Shown: positions 7,801 through 17,853, counted from the stretch's first letter. The stretch is 64,000 nt of DNA from Limnohabitans sp. B9-3 (GCF_002778325.1 NZ_NESI01000001.1:62001-126000); one strand, 5' to 3'. Notes: generated by a model not told the origin, from the letters alone. Translations and numbers: made by a program.

Positions 7801-8936
7801 GCTTTTTCTCCTGCCTGTTTCTTAGAGCTGAGTTTTTGAACCAAACCCACCACACCGTGGGGCATGTACAGGGTCACGCCAATGAACAGCGCACCCAAGA
7901 AATACAGCCAAAACTCAGGGGCCGTCACGGTCAACCAGCTTTTCATGCCGTTGACCAAGAAGGCACCCACGATGGGGCCGATCAGCGAAGCACGCCCGCC
8001 GACTGCGGCCCACACGGCAATCTCAATCGAGTTGCCCGTGCTCATTTCGCTGGGGTTGATGATGCCCACTTGCGGCACATACAACGCGCCCGCAATGCCG
8101 CACATCACGGCCGAGATCACCCAAATGGTCAACTTGTAAGGCAAGGGTGAATAGCCTGAGAACATCACGCGGCTTTCGGCGTCGCGAATGGCTTGCAACA
8201 CGCGGCCAAACTTGCTTTGCACCAACCAGCGGGCAAACACATAGCAACCCAGCAAGGTGGCACTGGTCATGACAAACAAGGTCATGCGCATGGTGGGGGT
8301 GGCGATCGGCAAGTCCAAGATACGCTTGAAATCGGTGAAACCGTTGTTGCCACCAAAGCCCGTTTCGTTGCGGAAGAACAGCAACATGGCGGCAAACGTC
8401 AGCGCCTGCGTGATGATGGAGAAGTACACGCCTTTGATGCGCGAGCGAAAGGCAAAGTAGCCAAACACCCAAGCCAGCACGCCGGGCACCAACACGATCA
8501 GCAGCAAGGTGGCGATGAAGCTGTCGCTGAAGGTCCAGTGCCAAGGCAAGGTTTTCCAATCGAGGAAGACCATGAAGTCGGGCAAGTTGCTTTTGTAGTT
8601 GCCATCGGTGCCGATCTGGCGCATGAGGTACATGCCCATCACATAGCCGCCCAAGGCAAAGAACAAGCCGTGGCCCAGCGACAAGATGCCGGTGTAGCCC
8701 CAAATCAAGTCCATCGCCAAGGCGCAGATGGCGTAACACATGATCTTGCCGACCAAGCCCACGGCATAGTCGCTCATGTGGAACAGGCTGCCCTCGGGCA
8801 CCCACAGGTTGAGCACAGGCACCACCGCACACAGCGTGATGAGGGCCGCTAAAAAAGCCACCCAAGCACGGCGACTCATCAAAGGAGCAGGTTCAGGGAG
8901 TTGCATCGCAGTAGTCATGGTTGTTGTTGTGTTCAT
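7797..8936 (-). CDS. urtC: Urea ABC transporter permease UrtC
   Basis: The 379-residue LivM-type inner-membrane permease has around ten hydrophobic segments and the conserved GYTGILSLGHGLFFALGGY and GVYFSIITQALTFA regions. The start is placed at ATG 8936, one base after the urtB stop (TGA-T-ATG). A GTG at 8951 would overlap urtB and is less likely. A Thr/Met-rich stretch precedes the first membrane segment. With UrtB it forms the urea channel. Confidence 0.93.
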   Translation of the reverse strand: MNTTTTMTTAMQLPEPAPLMSRRAWVAFLAALITLCAVVPVLNLWVPEGSLFHMSDYAVGLVGKIMCYAICALAMDLIWGYTGILSLGHGLFFALGGYVMGMYLMRQIGTDGNYKSNLPDFMVFLDWKTLPWHWTFSDSFIATLLLIVLVPGVLAWVFGYFAFRSRIKGVYFSIITQALTFAAMLLFFRNETGFGGNNGFTDFKRILDLPIATPTMRMTLFVMTSATLLGCYVFARWLVQSKFGRVLQAIRDAESRVMFSGYSPLPYKLTIWVISAVMCGIAGALYVPQVGIINPSEMSTGNSIEIAVWAAVGGRASLIGPIVGAFLVNGMKSWLTVTAPEFWLYFLGALFIGVTLYMPHGVVGLVQKLSSKKQAGEKA

Positions 8937-8937
8937 A

Positions 8938-10530
8938 TCAAGCCTCGGCACTTCGGCCCTTCATCGCAAACAAACCTTGTGGGCGTTTTTGGATGAACAC
9001 AATGATGAAAACCAACACGGCAATCTTGGCCAGCACAGCGCCCGCCACGCCTTCGAGCAATTTGTTCATCAGCCCCAAGCCCATCGCCGCATACACGGTG
9101 CCGGCCAGTTGGCCCACGCCACCCAGCACAACCACCATGAAAGCGTCCACGATGTAGTTCTGCCCCAAGTCAGGACCCACGTTGCCAATCTGACTCAAGG
9201 CACAACCGGCCAAGCCGGCGATTCCGCAACCCAAAGAAAACGCATAGGTGTCAATGCGGGCTGTGTTCACCCCCAAGGCGGAGGCCATGGGTCGGTTTTG
9301 AGTCACACCGCGCACAAACAATCCCAACCGCGTTTTGCTGATCAACAGCGTCATGCCCACCAACACAAACAGCGCAAAACCGATGATGACCAAGCGGTTG
9401 TAGGGCAGTGACAAATTGGCCAGCAGCTGCACGCCGCCGCTCATCCAAGAGGGGTTCTCAACACCCACGTTTTGCGCACCAAACACACTGCGCACGCCTT
9501 GCATCAACACCAAACTGATGCCCCATGTGGCGAGTAAGGTCTCTAAAGGTCGGCCATACAAGTGGCGCAAGACCAAGCGCTCCAACACCGCGCCCACCAA
9601 GGCTGCGGCTAAGAACGAAGCAGGCACGGCTACCAACAAATACGCGTCAAACATGCCTGGCAAGTACTGGCGGAACAGCCCTTGCACCACGTAGGTGGCG
9701 TAAGCACCAATCATCATCAATTCGCCGTGTGCCATGTTGATCACGCCCATCAACCCGTAGGTGATGGCAAGCCCCAAAGCGACCAGCAAAAGAATAGACC
9801 CCAAGCTGATGCCGGTGAACAAGGCCCCCAGCTTTTCGCCCCAGTTGAGCGCAGCTTGGATGGTGCGGAGCGACGCTTCTAATTGGCTGCGCACTGGCTT
9901 GTCTTGCTCCTCGCTCAAACGTTGGTTGAGCAAGAGTTGGGTATCGGGAGTTTGGCTGTCGGCCAAGGCTTTGGCAGCTGCCAAGCGTTCCTTCGCGTCC
10001 GTGCTGTTCAGCATGACTGCGGCTCGGGCCAGCAGCATTTGGGTTTTGACGCCGGCGTTTTGTTCATCGGCCAACGCTTTGTCGAGCATGGCCAGCTTGG
10101 TCGGATCGGGTTCTTTCAACATGGCTTTGGTGGCGGCCAGTCGCAAGGCGGCATCGGGGCTGAGCAATTGCAACGCAGCCAAGGCGGCGTCAATCTCGCC
10201 GCGCATGCGGTTGTTGTTGATCACGTCTTCTGTTGCCTCGGGCAGCGCTTGCGCTTCCCCAGTCACGGGGTCTGACGCTTTGCCATCGCGCACGATCAGC
10301 ACCTGTGTGCCGTTGACTTTGACAGCATCGTCCGCCATGGCTTGCATGAAGGCTGCTGTTTTTTCGTCCGGCGACGCCAGCGCTTGTTGCAGCGCGGTGA
10401 TGCGGGCATCGGTGTCACCAATCGTCAAGGCGCGGGTTTGCTCTGTGGTCAGCGCCATGGCTGAGGAGGCAAACAACGCGGCACAGCTCAAGGCGAGGGC
10501 TGCCAAAGAGAAAGAAGAAATTCGGGTCAT
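8938..10530 (-). CDS. urtB: Urea ABC transporter permease UrtB
   Basis: The 530-residue protein starts at ATG 10530 (MTRISSFSLAALALS) after GGAACC, with a signal peptide ending near ASSAMA. Residues ~24-220 form an alanine-rich region with helical repeats, typical of proteobacterial UrtB. The LivH-type permease follows, with GLAITYGLMGVINMAHGE near 255-272 and ALGVNTARIDTYAFSLGCG toward the C-terminus. The N-terminal domain is predicted to be periplasmic. A strong hairpin lies between urtA and this gene, so it is probably expressed below urtA. Confidence 0.94.
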   Translation of the reverse strand: MTRISSFSLAALALSCAALFASSAMALTTEQTRALTIGDTDARITALQQALASPDEKTAAFMQAMADDAVKVNGTQVLIVRDGKASDPVTGEAQALPEATEDVINNNRMRGEIDAALAALQLLSPDAALRLAATKAMLKEPDPTKLAMLDKALADEQNAGVKTQMLLARAAVMLNSTDAKERLAAAKALADSQTPDTQLLLNQRLSEEQDKPVRSQLEASLRTIQAALNWGEKLGALFTGISLGSILLLVALGLAITYGLMGVINMAHGELMMIGAYATYVVQGLFRQYLPGMFDAYLLVAVPASFLAAALVGAVLERLVLRHLYGRPLETLLATWGISLVLMQGVRSVFGAQNVGVENPSWMSGGVQLLANLSLPYNRLVIIGFALFVLVGMTLLISKTRLGLFVRGVTQNRPMASALGVNTARIDTYAFSLGCGIAGLAGCALSQIGNVGPDLGQNYIVDAFMVVVLGGVGQLAGTVYAAMGLGLMNKLLEGVAGAVLAKIAVLVFIIVFIQKRPQGLFAMKGRSAEA

Positions 10531-10545
10531 CGAGGTTCCAAAAAG

Positions 10546-10570
10546 AAAAAGGGAGGGCACCAGCCCTCCC
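10546..10570 (-). terminator. Attenuating hairpin between urtA and urtB
   Basis: On the minus strand GGGAGGGC, a four-base TGGT loop and GCCCTCCC form a perfect GC-rich stem, followed by a run of T with one C. It has the form of an intrinsic terminator but lies inside the operon, 24 bases after the urtA stop. Confidence 0.75.
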
Positions 10571-10594
10571 CCAAGTTCATCCCTTGGAGAGGGT

Positions 10595-11869
10595 TTACTT
10601 CTTCACAGGCTCATCGGGCTTCTTGTCGTTGCCTTCGATGAACGGGCTCCATGGCTTGGCTTTCACAGGACCGGGGGTCTTCCAGACCACGTTGAACTGG
10701 CCGTCAGCCTTGATCTCGCCAATGAACACCGACTTGTGCAAGTGGTGGTTTTTCTCGTCCATCTTTGAGGTGATGCCGCTTGGCGCTTGGAAGGTTTGGC
10801 CTGCCATGGCTGCGATGACTTTGTCGACGTCGGTGGACTTGGCTTTCTCCACCGCCTGCTTCCACATGTTCACGCCGATGTAGGTGGCTTCCATCGGGTC
10901 GTTGGTCAAAGGCTTGTCCTTGTGACCGGCGATGTTCTTGGCCTTGGCGTAAGCAGACCACTTCTTGATGAACTCATCGTTGGTGGGGTTCTTGATGGAC
11001 ATGAAGTAGTTCCATGCCGCCAAGTGACCGACCAAAGGTTTGGTGTCCACACCGCGCAACTCTTCTTCACCGACCGAGAAAGCAACCACGGGCACGTCTT
11101 TGGCTTTCAAGCCTGCGTTGCCGAGCTCTTTGTAGAAGGGCACGTTGGAGTCACCGTTGATGGTGGAGACCACAGCCGTCTTGCCACCGGCAGAGAACTT
11201 CTTGATGTCAGCCACGATGGTTTGGTAATCCGAGTGACCAAAGGGGGTGTACTTCTCGTCGATGTCGCTGTCTTTCACGCCTTTGCTTTTGAGGTAGGCG
11301 CGCAAGATTTTGTTGGTGGTGCGTGGGTACACGTAGTCGGTGCCCAACAAGACCCAACGCTTGGCAGCGCCGCCGTCTTTGCTCATCAAATAGTCCACCG
11401 CGGGGATGGCTTGTTGGTTCGGTGCAGCGCCGGTGTAGAACACGTTTTTGCTGAGTTCTTCGCCTTCGTATTGCACGGGGTAGAACAACAAACCGTTGAG
11501 CTCTTCAGCCACTGGCAACACGGACTTGCGAGACACCGAGGTCCAGCAGCCGAAGATGACGGAGACTTTGTCTTGGGTCAGCAACTGCTTGGTTTTTTCA
11601 GCAAACAAAGGCCAGTTTGATGCGGGGTCGACCACCACGGGTTCGAGCTTTTTGCCCAGCACGCCACCCTTGGCGTTGATTTCGTCAATGGCCATCAACA
11701 CGGTGTCTTTCAACACGGTTTCCGAAATAGCCATGGTGCCCGACAAGCTGTGCAGCACGCCAACTTTGATGGTGTCAGCTGCGAACGCCTGTGGCGCAAT
11801 CACAAACGATCCGACCGACAGCGCTGCGGCTGCGGCCAGGGCCTTGAGGTTTCCTCGACGATTCATCAT
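10595..11869 (-). CDS. urtA: Urea ABC transporter substrate-binding protein UrtA
   Basis: The 424-residue periplasmic protein begins MMNRRGNLKALAAAAALSV and has a signal peptide ending at QAFAAD. The mature sequence opens DTIKVGVLHSLSGTMAISET, the hallmark of the UrtA/AmiC-like urea and amide binding family, followed by FGCWTSVSRKSVLPV and FYPVQYEGEE. The start at 11869 (or 11866, an adjacent ATG) is preceded by TTGGAG; a GTG at 11878 overlaps that ribosome site. It is first in urtABCDE, 56 bases downstream of a predicted sigma-54 start site, divergent from the urease operon. Confidence 0.95.
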   Translation of the reverse strand: MMNRRGNLKALAAAAALSVGSFVIAPQAFAADTIKVGVLHSLSGTMAISETVLKDTVLMAIDEINAKGGVLGKKLEPVVVDPASNWPLFAEKTKQLLTQDKVSVIFGCWTSVSRKSVLPVAEELNGLLFYPVQYEGEELSKNVFYTGAAPNQQAIPAVDYLMSKDGGAAKRWVLLGTDYVYPRTTNKILRAYLKSKGVKDSDIDEKYTPFGHSDYQTIVADIKKFSAGGKTAVVSTINGDSNVPFYKELGNAGLKAKDVPVVAFSVGEEELRGVDTKPLVGHLAAWNYFMSIKNPTNDEFIKKWSAYAKAKNIAGHKDKPLTNDPMEATYIGVNMWKQAVEKAKSTDVDKVIAAMAGQTFQAPSGITSKMDEKNHHLHKSVFIGEIKADGQFNVVWKTPGPVKAKPWSPFIEGNDKKPDEPVKK

Positions 11870-11934
11870 GGGTTTCACTCCAAAAAATTAGGTTGCGTTC
11901 AGCGGGGATGAGATTCACTCGCTTGCAAGACCTA

Positions 11935-11952
11935 TTGCAAAGCTTGTGCCAA
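11935..11952 (-). promoter_or_regulatory. Candidate sigma-54 promoter of urtABCDE
   Basis: The minus strand reads TTGGCACAAGCTTTGCAA, an exact match to TGGCAC-N5-TTGCA with GG and GC 10 bases apart. Transcription would start near 11925, giving a leader of about 56 bases. Enhancer-like GCACCAA repeats lie 100-200 bases upstream. Confidence 0.75.
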
Positions 11953-12026
11953 CTTGCGTTTTGCCTAGACGTCAAAGCAAGCATCTATATGAAGCAAAAC
12001 CATCACAAGCTTGGCAATGAAGGGAC

Positions 12027-12128
12027 GCACCAACTTTGATCACATCAAGAAGTTCGCACCAAAATAAACACAGAGAACGCAGGATGACGCACGTTGGTGC
12101 ATGCACCAAGACGGCGGATGTGCACCAA
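12027..12128. promoter_or_regulatory. Cluster of NtrC-like GCACCAA half-sites between urtA and ureA
   Basis: GCACCAA occurs at 12027, 12056, 12103 and 12122 and in reverse at 12094. The 12094-12109 copies form the perfect palindrome TTGGTGCATGCACCAA. GCACCA/TGGTGC are the half-sites of NtrC binding sites, although the spacing is not canonical for every copy. Together with the sigma-54 element in front of urtA they form a plausible enhancer. The rest of the 326-base gene-free interval shows no other recognisable element apart from the candidate ureA promoter. Confidence 0.6.
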
Positions 12129-12164
12129 AGTTGTCACAACATGGACGCGTCTGAGTTCACTGAG

Positions 12165-12181
12165 AAGGCACACAAGTTGCA
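12165..12181 (+). promoter_or_regulatory. Possible sigma-54 promoter of ureA
   Basis: AAGGCACACAAGTTGCA has GG-N10-GC spacing and the GGCAC/TTGCA halves. The predicted start site would fall only about four bases before the ureA ATG, which would give a nearly leaderless transcript and exclude the GAGG ribosome site. The match is good but the geometry is awkward. Confidence 0.4.
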
Positions 12182-12195
12182 TACTCTGAGGCACT

Positions 12196-12498
12196 ATGGA
12201 ACTCACACCCCGCGAAAAAGACAAACTCTTGATCTTCACAGCCGCCTTGTTGGCCGAGCGCCGACAAGCCCGTGGCCTGAAGCTCAACTACCCCGAAGCC
12301 GTGGCCCTCATCAGCGCTGCTGTCATGGAAGGTGCGCGCGACGGTAAAACCGTGGCGCAACTCATGAGTACCGGGCGCAGCGTGCTGACCCGTGCCGATG
12401 TGATGGACGGCGTGGCCGAGATGATTCCCGACATCCAAGTTGAAGCCACCTTCCCCGATGGCACCAAGCTGGTGACCGTCCACCAACCCATCCTTTGA
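12196..12498 (+). CDS. ureA: Urease subunit gamma UreA
   Basis: The 100-residue structural subunit has the canonical start [20 protein letters not shown] and the full family length. Conserved segments include [13 protein letters not shown] and [14 protein letters not shown]. With UreB and UreC it forms the nickel enzyme that hydrolyses urea to ammonia and carbamate in the cytoplasm. It is the first gene of ureA-x-BCEFG, divergent from urtA, downstream of the NtrC-like cluster. Confidence 0.97.
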   Translation: MELTPREKDKLLIFTAALLAERRQARGLKLNYPEAVALISAAVMEGARDGKTVAQLMSTGRSVLTRADVMDGVAEMIPDIQVEATFPDGTKLVTVHQPIL

Positions 12499-12532
12499 AT
12501 TTTTTTTGACCCACGTTTTGGGAAACCCCACC

Positions 12533-12709
12533 ATGCCACGTCTTGCTGCTTGCCTTCGCCTTCTGCCCTTCTTGCCCTCACTCGCTGTCGCCCACGAAGG
12601 CCACGGCATTGAAGGGGCCTCGCATTACCACGCCACCGATGTGTGGGGCTTCGTGTCCATCGCGGTCGCCGCAGCGATCGTCTGGTGGTTCACCGGTCGC
12701 GGCAAATAA
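12533..12709 (+). CDS. Small membrane peptide encoded between ureA and ureB
   Basis: The 58-residue product has a signal-like N-terminus (MPRLAACLRLLPFLPSLAVA), a short His-rich segment HEGHGIEGASHYHATD, one transmembrane helix (about 36-52) and a short basic tail GRGK. The start at ATG 12533 was chosen so that the signal peptide is N-terminal; an ATG at 12506 is also in frame. From memory, similar HEGHG peptides sit in this position in other Burkholderiales urease operons. Its role is unknown. Histidines on the outer face of the membrane would suit metal capture, but that is speculation. Confidence 0.75.
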   Translation: MPRLAACLRLLPFLPSLAVAHEGHGIEGASHYHATDVWGFVSIAVAAAIVWWFTGRGK

Positions 12710-12724
12710 ACACGCGAGGCACGT

Positions 12725-13069
12725 ATGACACCCGGAGAACTCTTGATTGACGAGGGCGAACACGTCCTCAACCCTGACCGACGCACGCACACCCTCGTGG
12801 TGCAAAACGCCAGTGATCGCCCCATCCAAGTGGGCTCGCATTACCACTTTGCGGAAACCAATGCAGGTTTGCGCTTTGACCGCGACGCTGCACACGGCAT
12901 GCGTTTGAACATCGCTTCAGGCACAGCGGTACGCTTTGAGCCGGGCCAACAACGCACGGTCGAATTGGTGGACCTGAGTGGCAATCGCCAAGTGTTTGGC
13001 TTTCGCGGTTTGGTGAATGGCGCCGTGGACAAAGGCGCCGTCGATGCGCCGCGCAAAGGAAACATCTGA
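12725..13069 (+). CDS. ureB: Urease subunit beta UreB
   Basis: The 114-residue subunit begins [16 protein letters not shown] and contains the family core [13 protein letters not shown] and [17 protein letters not shown]. Its length is normal for UreB encoded separately from UreA. The last base of its stop codon is the first base of the ureC ATG, so translation is coupled. It completes the trimeric structural core with UreA and UreC. Confidence 0.97.
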   Translation: MTPGELLIDEGEHVLNPDRRTHTLVVQNASDRPIQVGSHYHFAETNAGLRFDRDAAHGMRLNIASGTAVRFEPGQQRTVELVDLSGNRQVFGFRGLVNGAVDKGAVDAPRKGNI

Positions 13070-14811
13070 TGGCAACGATCGGCAAACGCGCCTATGCAGA
13101 AATGTTTGGCCCCACCGTGGGCGACCGTCTGCGTTTGGCAGACACCAACTTGGTCATCGAGGTTGAAAAAGATTTCACACTGCAAGCGGGTGGCTACGGC
13201 GAAGAAGTGAAATTCGGTGGCGGCAAAACCATCCGCGATGGCATGGCGCAATCACAACGCACACGCGATGGCTCGGGCACGGGTCCACAAGCTGGCGGTG
13301 CTGTAGACACGGTGATGACCAACGCGCTCATCATCGACCACTGGGGCATCGTTAAGGCCGACATTGGTTTGAAGGGGGGCCGCATCGTGGCCATTGGCAA
13401 AGCGGGCAACCCCGACACACAACCGGGCGTGGACATCGTCATTGGCCCAGGCACCGAGGTGATCAGCTGCGAAGGCAACATCGTCACCGCCGGTGGTGTG
13501 GACACCCACATCCACTTCATTGCGCCCCAGCAAATTGAAGAAGCCTTGACCAGTGGCGTGACCACCATGCTTGGCGGCGGCACGGGCCCAGCCACCGGCA
13601 CCTTTGCCACCACCTGCACGCCAGGCGCTTGGAATATCGAACGCATGTTGCAAGCGGCCGACGCCTTCCCGATGAACCTAGGCTTCTTGGGCAAAGGCAA
13701 CGCCGCTTTACCCGATTCATTGCATGAGCAAATCAACGCCGGTGCGATTGGTTTGAAGCTGCACGAAGACTGGGGCACCACACCCGCCGCGATTGACAAC
13801 TGCTTGAACGTGGCCGAAGCCACCGACACACAAGTGGCCATCCACACCGACACGCTCAACGAGTCGGGCTTTGTGGAAGACACGGTGGCTGCGTTCAAAG
13901 GCCGCACCATCCACACCTTCCACACCGAAGGTGCAGGCGGTGGTCATGCGCCCGATATTTTGAAAGTGGTGGGCGAGGCCAATGTGTTGCCCAGCTCAAC
14001 CAACCCCACGCGCCCCTACACGGTGAACACGCTCGACGAGCATGTGGACATGCTGATGGTGTGTCACCACCTCGACCCTGCGATAGCCGAAGACTTGGCC
14101 TTTGCCGAAAGCCGCATTCGCCGCGAGACCATTGCGGCCGAAGACATCTTGCACGACTTAGGCGCCATCAGCATGATGAGCAGCGACAGCCAAGCCATGG
14201 GCCGTGTGGGTGAAGTGATCATCCGCACCTGGCAAACCGCGCACAAGATGAAAGCCCAACGTGGCTTGTTGCCTGGCGATTCTGACCGCCATGACAACTT
14301 CCGCGTTAAACGCTACATCGCGAAGTACACGATCAACCCATCGATTGCTCACGGCATCAGCCACGAAGTGGGCAGCGTGGAAGTGGGCAAGTGGGCCGAC
14401 TTGGTGGTGTGGAAGCCCGCGTTCTTTGGCATCAAGCCCAGCATCATTTTGAAAGGTGGCTTCATCGCCATGGCGGCGATGGGTGACCCGAACGCATCTA
14501 TTCCCACCCCGCAACCCGTGCACTACCGCCCGATGTTTGGCGCGTATGGCGGTGCGCTGCACCGTGGCTCCCTGACGTTTGTCTCGCAGGCGGGGTTGGC
14601 GGCGGGCATTGGCAGCAAGTTTGGTTTGCACAAAACCCTGAGTGCGGTGAAGAACATTCGCAGCGTGGGCAAACGTGACATGATTCACAACGACTACGCG
14701 CCACGTATGGAAGTGGATGCCCAAACTTATGCGGTGCGCGCCGATGGCCATCTGCTCACCTGCGAACCCGCGGTGAGTTTGCCCATGACTCAACGCTATT
14801 TCTTATTCTGA
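13069..14811 (+). CDS. ureC: Urease subunit alpha UreC (catalytic)
   Basis: The 580-residue amidohydrolase-fold subunit carries the dinuclear nickel site. VDTHIHF near residue 145 gives the HxH nickel ligands, [13 protein letters not shown] near 225-237 contains the lysine that is carbamylated to bridge the metals, and MVCHHLD near 330 is the mobile flap with its cysteine. It is about ten residues longer than the commonest UreC length; the extra residues appear near the N-terminal third ([12 protein letters not shown]). All catalytic residues I can check are present. Confidence 0.97.
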   Translation: MATIGKRAYAEMFGPTVGDRLRLADTNLVIEVEKDFTLQAGGYGEEVKFGGGKTIRDGMAQSQRTRDGSGTGPQAGGAVDTVMTNALIIDHWGIVKADIGLKGGRIVAIGKAGNPDTQPGVDIVIGPGTEVISCEGNIVTAGGVDTHIHFIAPQQIEEALTSGVTTMLGGGTGPATGTFATTCTPGAWNIERMLQAADAFPMNLGFLGKGNAALPDSLHEQINAGAIGLKLHEDWGTTPAAIDNCLNVAEATDTQVAIHTDTLNESGFVEDTVAAFKGRTIHTFHTEGAGGGHAPDILKVVGEANVLPSSTNPTRPYTVNTLDEHVDMLMVCHHLDPAIAEDLAFAESRIRRETIAAEDILHDLGAISMMSSDSQAMGRVGEVIIRTWQTAHKMKAQRGLLPGDSDRHDNFRVKRYIAKYTINPSIAHGISHEVGSVEVGKWADLVVWKPAFFGIKPSIILKGGFIAMAAMGDPNASIPTPQPVHYRPMFGAYGGALHRGSLTFVSQAGLAAGIGSKFGLHKTLSAVKNIRSVGKRDMIHNDYAPRMEVDAQTYAVRADGHLLTCEPAVSLPMTQRYFLF

Positions 14812-14820
14812 TTTTTTCTG

Positions 14821-15400
<580 letters not shown>

Positions 15401-15411
<11 letters not shown>

Positions 15412-16108
15412 CGCTGCCATCGCAGCGACTGCCAGCACACCCGCGCTGCTGCAACTCATTTGGCTCGCATCCCCCGCGTTGCCAATTGGCGGCTTTTCGT
15501 ATTCCGAAGGTTTAGAAGCGGCCATCGACCATGGCTTTGTGCATGACGAACACAGCGCGGCGGCATGGTTGGTGGATCAGCTTCACATCACGCAGTCGCG
15601 TGGCGATATGGCGGTTCTCGGTGAAATGATCATCGCGTGGCAGAGACGCGATGATGCACGCTTGCAGACCTTGAGCCAATGGGTGCACGCCACGCGCGAA
15701 AGCGCCGAGCTGCGTTTGCAAAGCGAGCAAATGGGCCGCTCCATGTTGGAATGGCTGCGCAACCAAGACGCCATCGACGCTGACACCATCGCGCTGTGCA
15801 ACCGCTGGGTGCCCACTTACCCGTTGATGTTTGCCTTGGCGCTGTCTCGCACAGGCGCTGACATCGAACAATGCTTGCAAGCCTATGCGTTCGGCTGGGC
15901 AGAAAACATGGTGCAAGCTGCCCTCAAATCGGTACCACTCGGTCAAAACTCGGGGCAGCGCATTTTGACAAAGCTGGCCCAACACATCGGGCCAGCCGTC
16001 AGGCATGCCATGCAAGTGAACGACGACACACGCCAAGCCTTTTCCCCCATGCTGGCCATCCTTTCGGCGCAGCACGAAACCCAATATTCCAGACTGTTTA
16101 GATCATGA
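15401..16108 (+). CDS. ureF: Urease accessory protein UreF
   Basis: The 235-residue protein starts at ATG 15401 ([12 protein letters not shown]) inside the end of ureE. An upstream start at 15236 in this frame would translate the ureE repeat region as Gly-Met repeats and is rejected. The UreF signature [16 protein letters not shown] lies near residues 24-39, with [21 protein letters not shown] later. UreF bridges UreD and UreG in the urease activation complex. Its TGA overlaps the ureG ATG. Confidence 0.95.
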
Positions 16109-16758
16109 ATAACTTGCACAACATCGCACACCGCACCAAGAAACTTCCCCCTCTGCGCGTGGGCATCGGCGGCCCCGTGGGCTCTGGCAAAACCACCTTG
16201 CTCGAGATGCTCTGCAAAGCCATGCGCGACAAATACGACCTCGTCGCCATCACCAACGACATCTACACCAAAGAAGACCAACGCTTGCTGACCGTGAGCG
16301 GCGCCTTGCCCGCCGAACGCATCATGGGCGTGGAAACGGGTGGTTGCCCGCATACCGCCATTCGTGAAGACGCGTCGATCAACCTCGAGGCGATTGACCG
16401 CATGTTGGTCGACTTTCCCAATGCGGACGTGGTGTTTATCGAGAGCGGTGGCGACAACTTAGCAGCAACCTTCAGCCCCGAGTTGAGCGACTTGACGATT
16501 TACGTCATTGACGTCGCAGCCGGTGAAAAAATTCCTCGCAAGGGTGGCCCCGGCATTACCAAAAGCGACTTGTTTGTGATCAATAAAACAGACCTCGCCC
16601 CTTACGTGGGTGCCGACTTGTCGGTGATGGAAGCCGACACCATCCGCATGCGCACCAACGCGCAGGGCCTGAAGCCTTTTGTGATGACCAACTTGAGAAC
16701 GCTGGATGGGTTGAATGCGGTGATGGCATTCATTGAGACAAAGGGCATGCTGATTTAA
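16105..16758 (+). CDS. ureG: Urease accessory GTPase UreG
   Basis: The 217-residue SIMIBI GTPase shows P-loop [10 protein letters not shown] (about 22-31), [10 protein letters not shown], the nickel-binding Cys-Pro-His in [14 protein letters not shown] (about 72-85), [16 protein letters not shown] and the guanine-specificity motif NKTDL. GTP hydrolysis drives nickel insertion into urease. It is the last gene of the ure operon, overlapping ureF by four bases. Confidence 0.97.
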   Translation: MNNLHNIAHRTKKLPPLRVGIGGPVGSGKTTLLEMLCKAMRDKYDLVAITNDIYTKEDQRLLTVSGALPAERIMGVETGGCPHTAIREDASINLEAIDRMLVDFPNADVVFIESGGDNLAATFSPELSDLTIYVIDVAAGEKIPRKGGPGITKSDLFVINKTDLAPYVGADLSVMEADTIRMRTNAQGLKPFVMTNLRTLDGLNAVMAFIETKGMLI

Positions 16759-16784
16759 ATCAGCAGCCTTTGTCGGCTCATTAC

Positions 16785-17081
16785 TCACTGCGTCCGCAAA
16801 GACGCAGGCTTCAAGGTCGAATCGATCGACGGTGCAGCTTGGGCGATTTTGCTGCCGCACTCACCACGCCGCAATGCCCAGCGCTCGCACACCAGACCAG
16901 AAGGCAATTTGCACAGGAGTCGGTTGGAATGGCTGCTGCCCCCCATGCGCAGTGAGCCGCCAGCATCTAAACAACTTTGCGAAGCGGGATTGAGTGCGGT
17001 GCTGGCGTGCACTTGTAAGGCGCTACCTGCGAAGCAGAAAGCCACGAAAAACAGATAACCCCAAGAAGATTGAATGGCCAT
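16785..17081 (-). CDS. DUF333 domain secreted protein
   Basis: The 98-residue protein has a signal peptide (MAIQSSWGYLFFVAFCFAGS, cleavage near QVHAS) and a DUF333 core: NPASQSCLDAGGSLRM, then CKLPSGLVCERWALRRGEC. The paired cysteines are those usual in DUF333 proteins, small envelope proteins of unknown function sometimes labelled putative hemolysins. The gene converges on ureG and diverges from the flavin reductase across an AT-rich interval (17082-17196). Confidence 0.75.
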   Translation of the reverse strand: MAIQSSWGYLFFVAFCFAGSALQVHASTALNPASQSCLDAGGSLRMGGSSHSNRLLCKLPSGLVCERWALRRGECGSKIAQAAPSIDSTLKPASLRTQ

Positions 17082-17196
17082 AAAACTTCATTAAGAATTA
17101 ATTTGTTTTTTATTTTAATACTTTATAACTCTTAATGATGAGAAGTTTTTTGTTGGCAACAACAGGCCATACCCCATTTCGATTTATCGTTGCTGC

Positions 17197-17811
17197 ATGA
17201 CTCATTTCTACGAACCTCGCCTTGGCCATGGCCTGCCCCACGACCCCTTCAACGCCATTGTTGGCCCTCGCCCCATTGGCTGGGTGTCCACCCGCAGTGC
17301 GCAAGGTGTGTTGAACTTGGCGCCTTATAGTTTTTTCACGGCCTTCAACTACATCCCGCCTATCGTGGGGTTTTCAAGCATTGGGGCCAAAGACTCGCTG
17401 CGCAACGTGCAGGAAACCGGCAGCTTTGTGTGGAACTTGGTCACGCGCCCTTTGGCTGACGCCATGAACCAAACTTGCGCGCCCGTCGGGCCGGAGGTGA
17501 ACGAATTTGAATTGGCAGGCCTCACCCCCGCACCCTCACGCGTGGTGGATGTTCCGCGGGTGGCTGAGAGCCCTGTGTCGTTCGAGTGTCGCTGCACACA
17601 GATCGTGCAACTGGAAGGCATCGACCAACAAAAAGTACAGACCTGGCTGGTACTCGGCGAAGTGGTGGGTGTGCACATTGCCCAACACTTGCTAAAAGAC
17701 GGCGTGTACGACACCGCCAGTGCCGACCATGTGTTGCGCGGCGGCGGGCCAGCCGACTACTTCACCGTGGGCCCCGAGCAGCTGTTTCGCATGTGGCGCC
17801 CCAAGGCCTAA
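17197..17811 (+). CDS. Flavin reductase family protein
   Basis: The 204-residue protein belongs to the FMN-binding split-barrel flavin reductase (NtaB/DIM6) group. The conserved core is seen as FNAIVGPRPIGWVSTRSAQG, APYSFFTAFNYIPPIVGFSS and FVWNLVTRPLADAMNQT. Relatives bind FMN and use NAD(P)H, or act as partners of oxygenases. No oxygenase partner is adjacent and the substrate is unknown. It stands alone on the plus strand. Confidence 0.85.
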   Translation: MTHFYEPRLGHGLPHDPFNAIVGPRPIGWVSTRSAQGVLNLAPYSFFTAFNYIPPIVGFSSIGAKDSLRNVQETGSFVWNLVTRPLADAMNQTCAPVGPEVNEFELAGLTPAPSRVVDVPRVAESPVSFECRCTQIVQLEGIDQQKVQTWLVLGEVVGVHIAQHLLKDGVYDTASADHVLRGGGPADYFTVGPEQLFRMWRPKA

Positions 17812-17853
17812 TTTAGGGCTTGAGTCAGGAAGTGGGCTGTGCACTCAGCCCAG

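Noticed and set aside
14158..14793. 211-codon antisense frame within ureC
   Set aside because: Overlaps intact urease catalytic coding sequence and shows no protein family features.
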